Assembly: GCA_965153455.1 (NCBI GenBank)
Contig: OZ234495.1
Coordinates: 18,410,875 to 18,474,874 of the forward strand
DNA length: 64,000 nt
Reading direction: 5' to 3'
From: Sphagnum compactum
Lineage: Eukaryota; Bryophyta; Sphagnopsida; Sphagnales
Below, in pieces: positions 60,125-64,000 of this stretch. Position 1 is the first letter of the stretch. Each line of letters opens with the position of its first letter. Both the position numbers and the translations under genes were made by a program. The notes beneath the pieces are model-generated. The model was given only the letters and a program-made list of their open reading frames with translations. It was not told where the DNA came from and ran no database searches.

Positions 60125-62380
60125 ATGGGTAAAGAAGCTGAGAGGTACGTGGGTGTTGTGTCCTTATCTCCTCCTTTCTATCGCAACCTAGCAACCAGAT
60201 GCTTGGGTTATATCTTGGGGATACCACACATTCAAGTTGTGCAATTTGATCACAAAGCTGTTGGGGGAAATCTGCCGTAACCTTTTGCATTCTAAGCTTT
60301 GGAATACCCAAATTTTTTCACATCTCTTCATTATTGTAGGCCTGTCGCTCCACTTTCAATACTCAGGACATATTGTGAAAGTTGTTTCGTATCAGTATAG
60401 GTCTCCTTCCATCTCTTGTGCTCGGCTCAAGCGTTTTTGGTCACGACTACAGTTTAGACAAGGTTTTCCTTGTTTGCCATGAATGCAAACTACATTTGCG
60501 TTGGATGCGTAGTATTCATAAGCCTCCTTCAGGATCTTTTCGCTTGGCCTTATTGTTCTTCCAGATCAATTGAAATTAGTCAGTTCCTGAATTTCTATAA
60601 AGTAGTACAACCTAAGCTATGATGTGATAATTGGTAACTAACATGAAATTAGCCTCTCCTAAGGAATCACTCTTTCTCTCAACGTTAATTGGAAGATCTG
60701 CTGGCTGATTTGCAAATATTTTTGTTGTTTCTCCATGTTATTGTTTTCAAGGGGATTCCTTTTTCACGCTGACTGGTTCTTGCTACATTTTTGTCACATC
60801 TGAAATGTTCATAAGTACTGAGTACTGAGGGTGTGATTTGACAGTCTCAAATTTTTCTTGGATATGTTCTCTTAGTTGTGTGCTCTCTCGGAAGCAGTTT
60901 TGAAAGTGAGATGGTTTCAGGTGGTGGTCCAAAGACACAGTGGCAGTGGTGACAGGAGCAAACAAAGGGATAGGCTTGGAGATTGTCCGCCAATTGGCGA
61001 AGGAGGGTATTACTGTTGTGCTTACAGCTCGCGATGAAACCCGTGGTAAAGAGGCCCTTGAATCTTTGAAAAGTCAAGAGTTTCACAATGTGAATTTTCA
61101 TCCTCTTGATGTTGCTAGCCAAGAATCCATACTCACACTTGCAGACTGGCTGCGCAAGACTTATGGAGGCATTGACATTCTTGTAAGCACATTTGAAGCA
61201 TACACACTCCTCAAACATTTTGCTTTTGTCCTGTGCTAAGTGAAACATTTTTGAGTTTCAACAAAATAAATCAGACAAAGTTGTTTCTGAAAGCTGAAGA
61301 ATATGTTAGTGACCACAAACTTTAAAAAATTCAATTGGAAAACTGGAAATTAATGAGTTATTAATGTTGTATTGCAACTCCAGATCAATAATGCAGGCAT
61401 TGCAAGTGTTGACACCTTTGAGGGTGTGAAACTTGTATTGGATACAAATTATTTTGGTGTCAAAAATGTCACAAAAGCTTTACTTCCTCTTCTACATGAT
61501 GATACACCTGGTGGTGCTCGAGTCATTGTTGTGGCATCTAGGTTGGGCCAACTCAAGGTAATGTCATTGGGCATCCCTGCTCCACAGCAACTCATAAATG
61601 GCCATTTTTTTTGCACTTAAGTGAAATCTTTAGCTCTATTCCAAATGGATAGGTTTGCAGGGAGAATTAGGTTTTCTAAATTTGGGATGCCATGTCTAGC
61701 TGGTAGAATTTAAAAACCATTGCGAATGGTAATGGATTACTAGACTGTGAAAAATTATTACTAATTGAACCAAATATCCATGCCATTCTGTGCAAACCAA
61801 TAACCAAGAGAAGTCATATTGATCAAAGTCATGGAGTGACAAGCTGAGTGTTTGTTTCACAGTGTCTAAAACATAGGTTGACTCCCACATCTAGTAAGAT
61901 GCATTTTCTGATTATGTTATATGTTCTTGTGTGTTGGTGAAACTTCAGAACCTCAAAAGCAAGGATTATGTCAAAACTCTCTCTGACAGGGAGCACCTTA
62001 CTGAAGACTTCGTCGACAGTTTTGTAAATCACTACTCAAAGGACGTTGCAGATGGGTCTAAAAAAGAAGGGGGTTGGCCCAATTGGACTGATTGGGTCAA
62101 TTCACCATTTGAAAGGCCAGTGGAGTCCTATTCAGTCTCCAAAGTTGCAGTCATTGCTTATGTCAGTGCCCTACATAACACTCTTGTTGCCCAACCTGGA
62201 AGTGGAAAAAAGACCAATGTCTTTAGCTGCTGCCCTGGTTATGTTGCCACAGATCTCAATAACAACAGGGGAACGAACACAGTTGAAGAAGGTGCAGATA
62301 CCCCAGTATGGTTAGCACTCCATTCTCCAGAAGAAGGTATTGGGAAATTCTGGGCTGAGAGAAAAGTAGTTGACTTCTAA
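60125..62380 (+). CDS. Short-chain dehydrogenase/reductase (At5g51030/At5g61830-like), four exons
   Basis: A classical NAD(P)-dependent short-chain dehydrogenase; substrate unknown. Exons: 60125-60144, 60921-61182, 61384-61557 and 61949-62380, all GT-AG with matching phases, 295 residues. The 20-nt first exon encodes MGKEAE plus two bases of Arg7. The splice gives RWWSKDTVAVVTGANKGIG, exactly the N-terminal form of this plant subgroup. The cofactor loop is TGANKGIG (18-25) and NNAG is at 96-99. The catalytic set is Asn116 (DTNYFG), Ser146 (VASRLG), Tyr213 and Lys217 (YSVSK). The C-terminus GKFWAERKVVDF matches the family's GKFFAERREINF ending. The loop at the exon 3/4 junction is several residues shorter than in Arabidopsis relatives; a missed micro-exon is possible. 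It is the only plus-strand gene recognised. Confidence 0.94.
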
Positions 62381-63480
62381 TGTTAATGTTGTTTTGTAGT
62401 CCCATTTCTTCTGAACCCCAAATCCCAATCCCCTATAATTTCCTAACTCTATTTAGGAGTTGTGAATGTATTGGAGACTGATACAAAATTTGGTACATGA
62501 AGGAATCTAAAGGGATGATGTTCCCACATATTTCATATATCTTTTTGCTGCATGAACTCTAACATAGTGTTTCCACATAATAGAACGATTTCTTATTCCT
62601 ATGAGCTTCCCATGTGTGTTGTGGCTAAATCAAGGTGGATATGCAATGTGACTGTAGATTTTGAACTTTGCACTTTTAGTTGAAAAAAAATGCATTAGGA
62701 TTGGGAGACCAACTAGGAAACCTCATGTTGCAACTTGGAATGAACATGCCACTCAATTGACATACAATATTGATGAGAGGTTGCAGAACTATCCCACTAC
62801 TCAAATAAGGTACAATGTTGATGGTCTCTAATAAACATGAAGAGGTATTTGTATTACTCACACCATCTTTGGGTAAGTTCTTATTTTGGGGTTTGAATGC
62901 ACGCTTTGAAGTACATATTTTATTTGTCTGTTGGAAAGAAGATTGTAAAAGAGTGCTTGATTGAAAAGGTGCGACCATTTGTTCTGAAAGCATAAATCAT
63001 GTGACCAAAATTGAAGAAACTATGTCAGTATATTGATCCTTGGAAGTGCATAGCTTCACACCAGAAGATTTCAATTGGATACAAGAAAGTTGTGCAACTT
63101 CTTGGTGCAAAGTTGTGCATGGGTAACGCATCTAGGTCCAATTATGTCTAAAACACATAGGCACAATAGAACTAGTTTCTGTAGATGAGAAGCTGAATGG
63201 GGTGCATTTCTGGATTCTCATTAAAAGAAATTCAAGCTTTCTAAAATCTAAGCAGATCATGAATTTTTTCAAATATCATTCAAAATTTAATAGTGGCACA
63301 TAATTTATCATCTCTCCTGATTCTATTTTGACCTTTTATGAAGGGTGGAATCATTATGCAATGAACCTGTGGATTGCTTCAAATATTCAGTTAAAATATA
63401 GTGATATCAATCAGAATAGATTAGCTTCTATTTATGTAGTGAAGGTCATACACTACTAAGATGTGGACACGAAACTGGTG
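62381..63480. other. 3' flank of the dehydrogenase, no gene recognised
   Basis: The dehydrogenase's 3' untranslated region is followed by AT-rich DNA with no recognisable coding motif. Confidence 0.5.
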
Positions 63481-63632
63481 TAGCTGGTCCTCATGGAATG
63501 ATCCATGGCTAGGTGCACATTGAGGATATAATCATGTGTAGGCAATCCTCAAGGATATAATAAATGTGCAGGTGGTCCTTGAGGATACATGATGAATTTA
63601 CAACCAATCTCCATGGATATGATTCATTCTCA
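63480..63632. repeat. Degenerate ~30-bp tandem repeat
   Basis: About five diverged units carry GGTCCTCAAGGATATAAT-like and AATGTGTAGG-like words. It adjoins the gag remnant and may belong to the same retroelement. Confidence 0.65.
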
Positions 63633-63689
63633 GAACCGCGGAAATCATCATATTCAGCATACTGATCTTAAGGGCCATGTTGCATACCT

Positions 63690-64000
63690 TTAAAATGCAT
63701 GAAGTTGGGCCTAATTGGTATCGTAGCCCTTCTCTAAAAGCTTCTCTCAAGTAAATATCGTTCGGTCGTTGAGAAATTACTACTCACAATCGGAGGAACT
63801 GATCATAATAGTCCTCCATCGACTCATACTTCTATTGTGAAGTGACAGTTGCTTGCCCTTCACTTTTTATCTCATTAAATCGAGTTATAAAAGCACGTTG
63901 AACCTCTGCCCATGTCATTGTTGGATGAGCAATCTCATATCTTCCGAACCAGTTAGCAACTTTTTCCTTTGGGGAATTTGGAAAATATTGTAATTTGTGA
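63690..64000 (-). pseudogene. Ty3/gypsy gag fragment, runs off right edge
   Basis: Minus-strand frames read HKLQYFPNSPKGKVANWFGR, then AHPTMTWAEVQRAFITRFNE, then YESMEDYYDQFLRL and PNDIYLREA. This is the order of the retrotransposon gag domain of plant Ty3/gypsy elements. In-frame stops follow TVTSQ and FLRL, so the copy is defective here. The polymerase, if any, would lie further along the minus strand or outside the window. Confidence 0.85.

Noticed and set aside
1-64000. tRNA, rRNA and organelle-derived insertions
   Set aside because: I looked for tRNA T-loop words and organelle gene motifs by eye and found none. A covariance-model search was not possible here.

Overview
This is nuclear DNA from a land plant. 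Every gene I can read has GT-AG introns, and all five best matches are plant families: a U/P-type cyclin, a cytokinin-type histidine phosphotransfer protein, a plastid-type aldo-keto reductase, a DUF674 protein and an RWWSK-type short-chain dehydrogenase. The intergenic DNA is very AT-rich and full of decayed transposons, MITEs and minisatellites, which suits a large-genome vascular plant such as a fern or gymnosperm. I cannot name the species, and that placement is inference.

Layout. 1-2000: first exon of a U/P-type cyclin (minus strand); the rest lies off the left edge. 2000-25300: AT-rich desert with a 29-bp perfect hairpin, a LINE reverse-transcriptase remnant, two CACTA-type MITEs with 3-bp target duplications, several MITE families, homopolymer C/G tracts and a ~6.3 kb hAT-like element (18454-24789). 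28803-31778: complete six-exon histidine phosphotransfer gene (minus). 32000-44600: second desert with two more hAT transposase pseudogenes, one interrupted by a ~940-bp GC-rich LTR-like segment, plus MITEs. 46290-50574: complete 13-exon aldo-keto reductase (minus). 53727-54872: complete three-exon DUF674 gene (minus). 56000-57000: two MITEs. 60125-62380: complete four-exon short-chain dehydrogenase (plus). 63690-64000: Ty3/gypsy gag remnant (minus) running off the right edge.

I rebuilt the genes by hand. Exons were accepted only when splice sites, reading phase and family motifs all agreed; in all four complete genes every junction keeps phase. The neighbours belong to unrelated pathways (cell cycle, cytokinin phosphorelay, plastid redox, unknown, oxidoreductase), so I see no gene cluster and no convincing new multi-gene system. 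The most interesting signals are an N-terminally extended phosphotransfer protein, an in-phase first intron with one in-frame stop in the reductase, two strong hairpins, and several short transposon families with readable ends.
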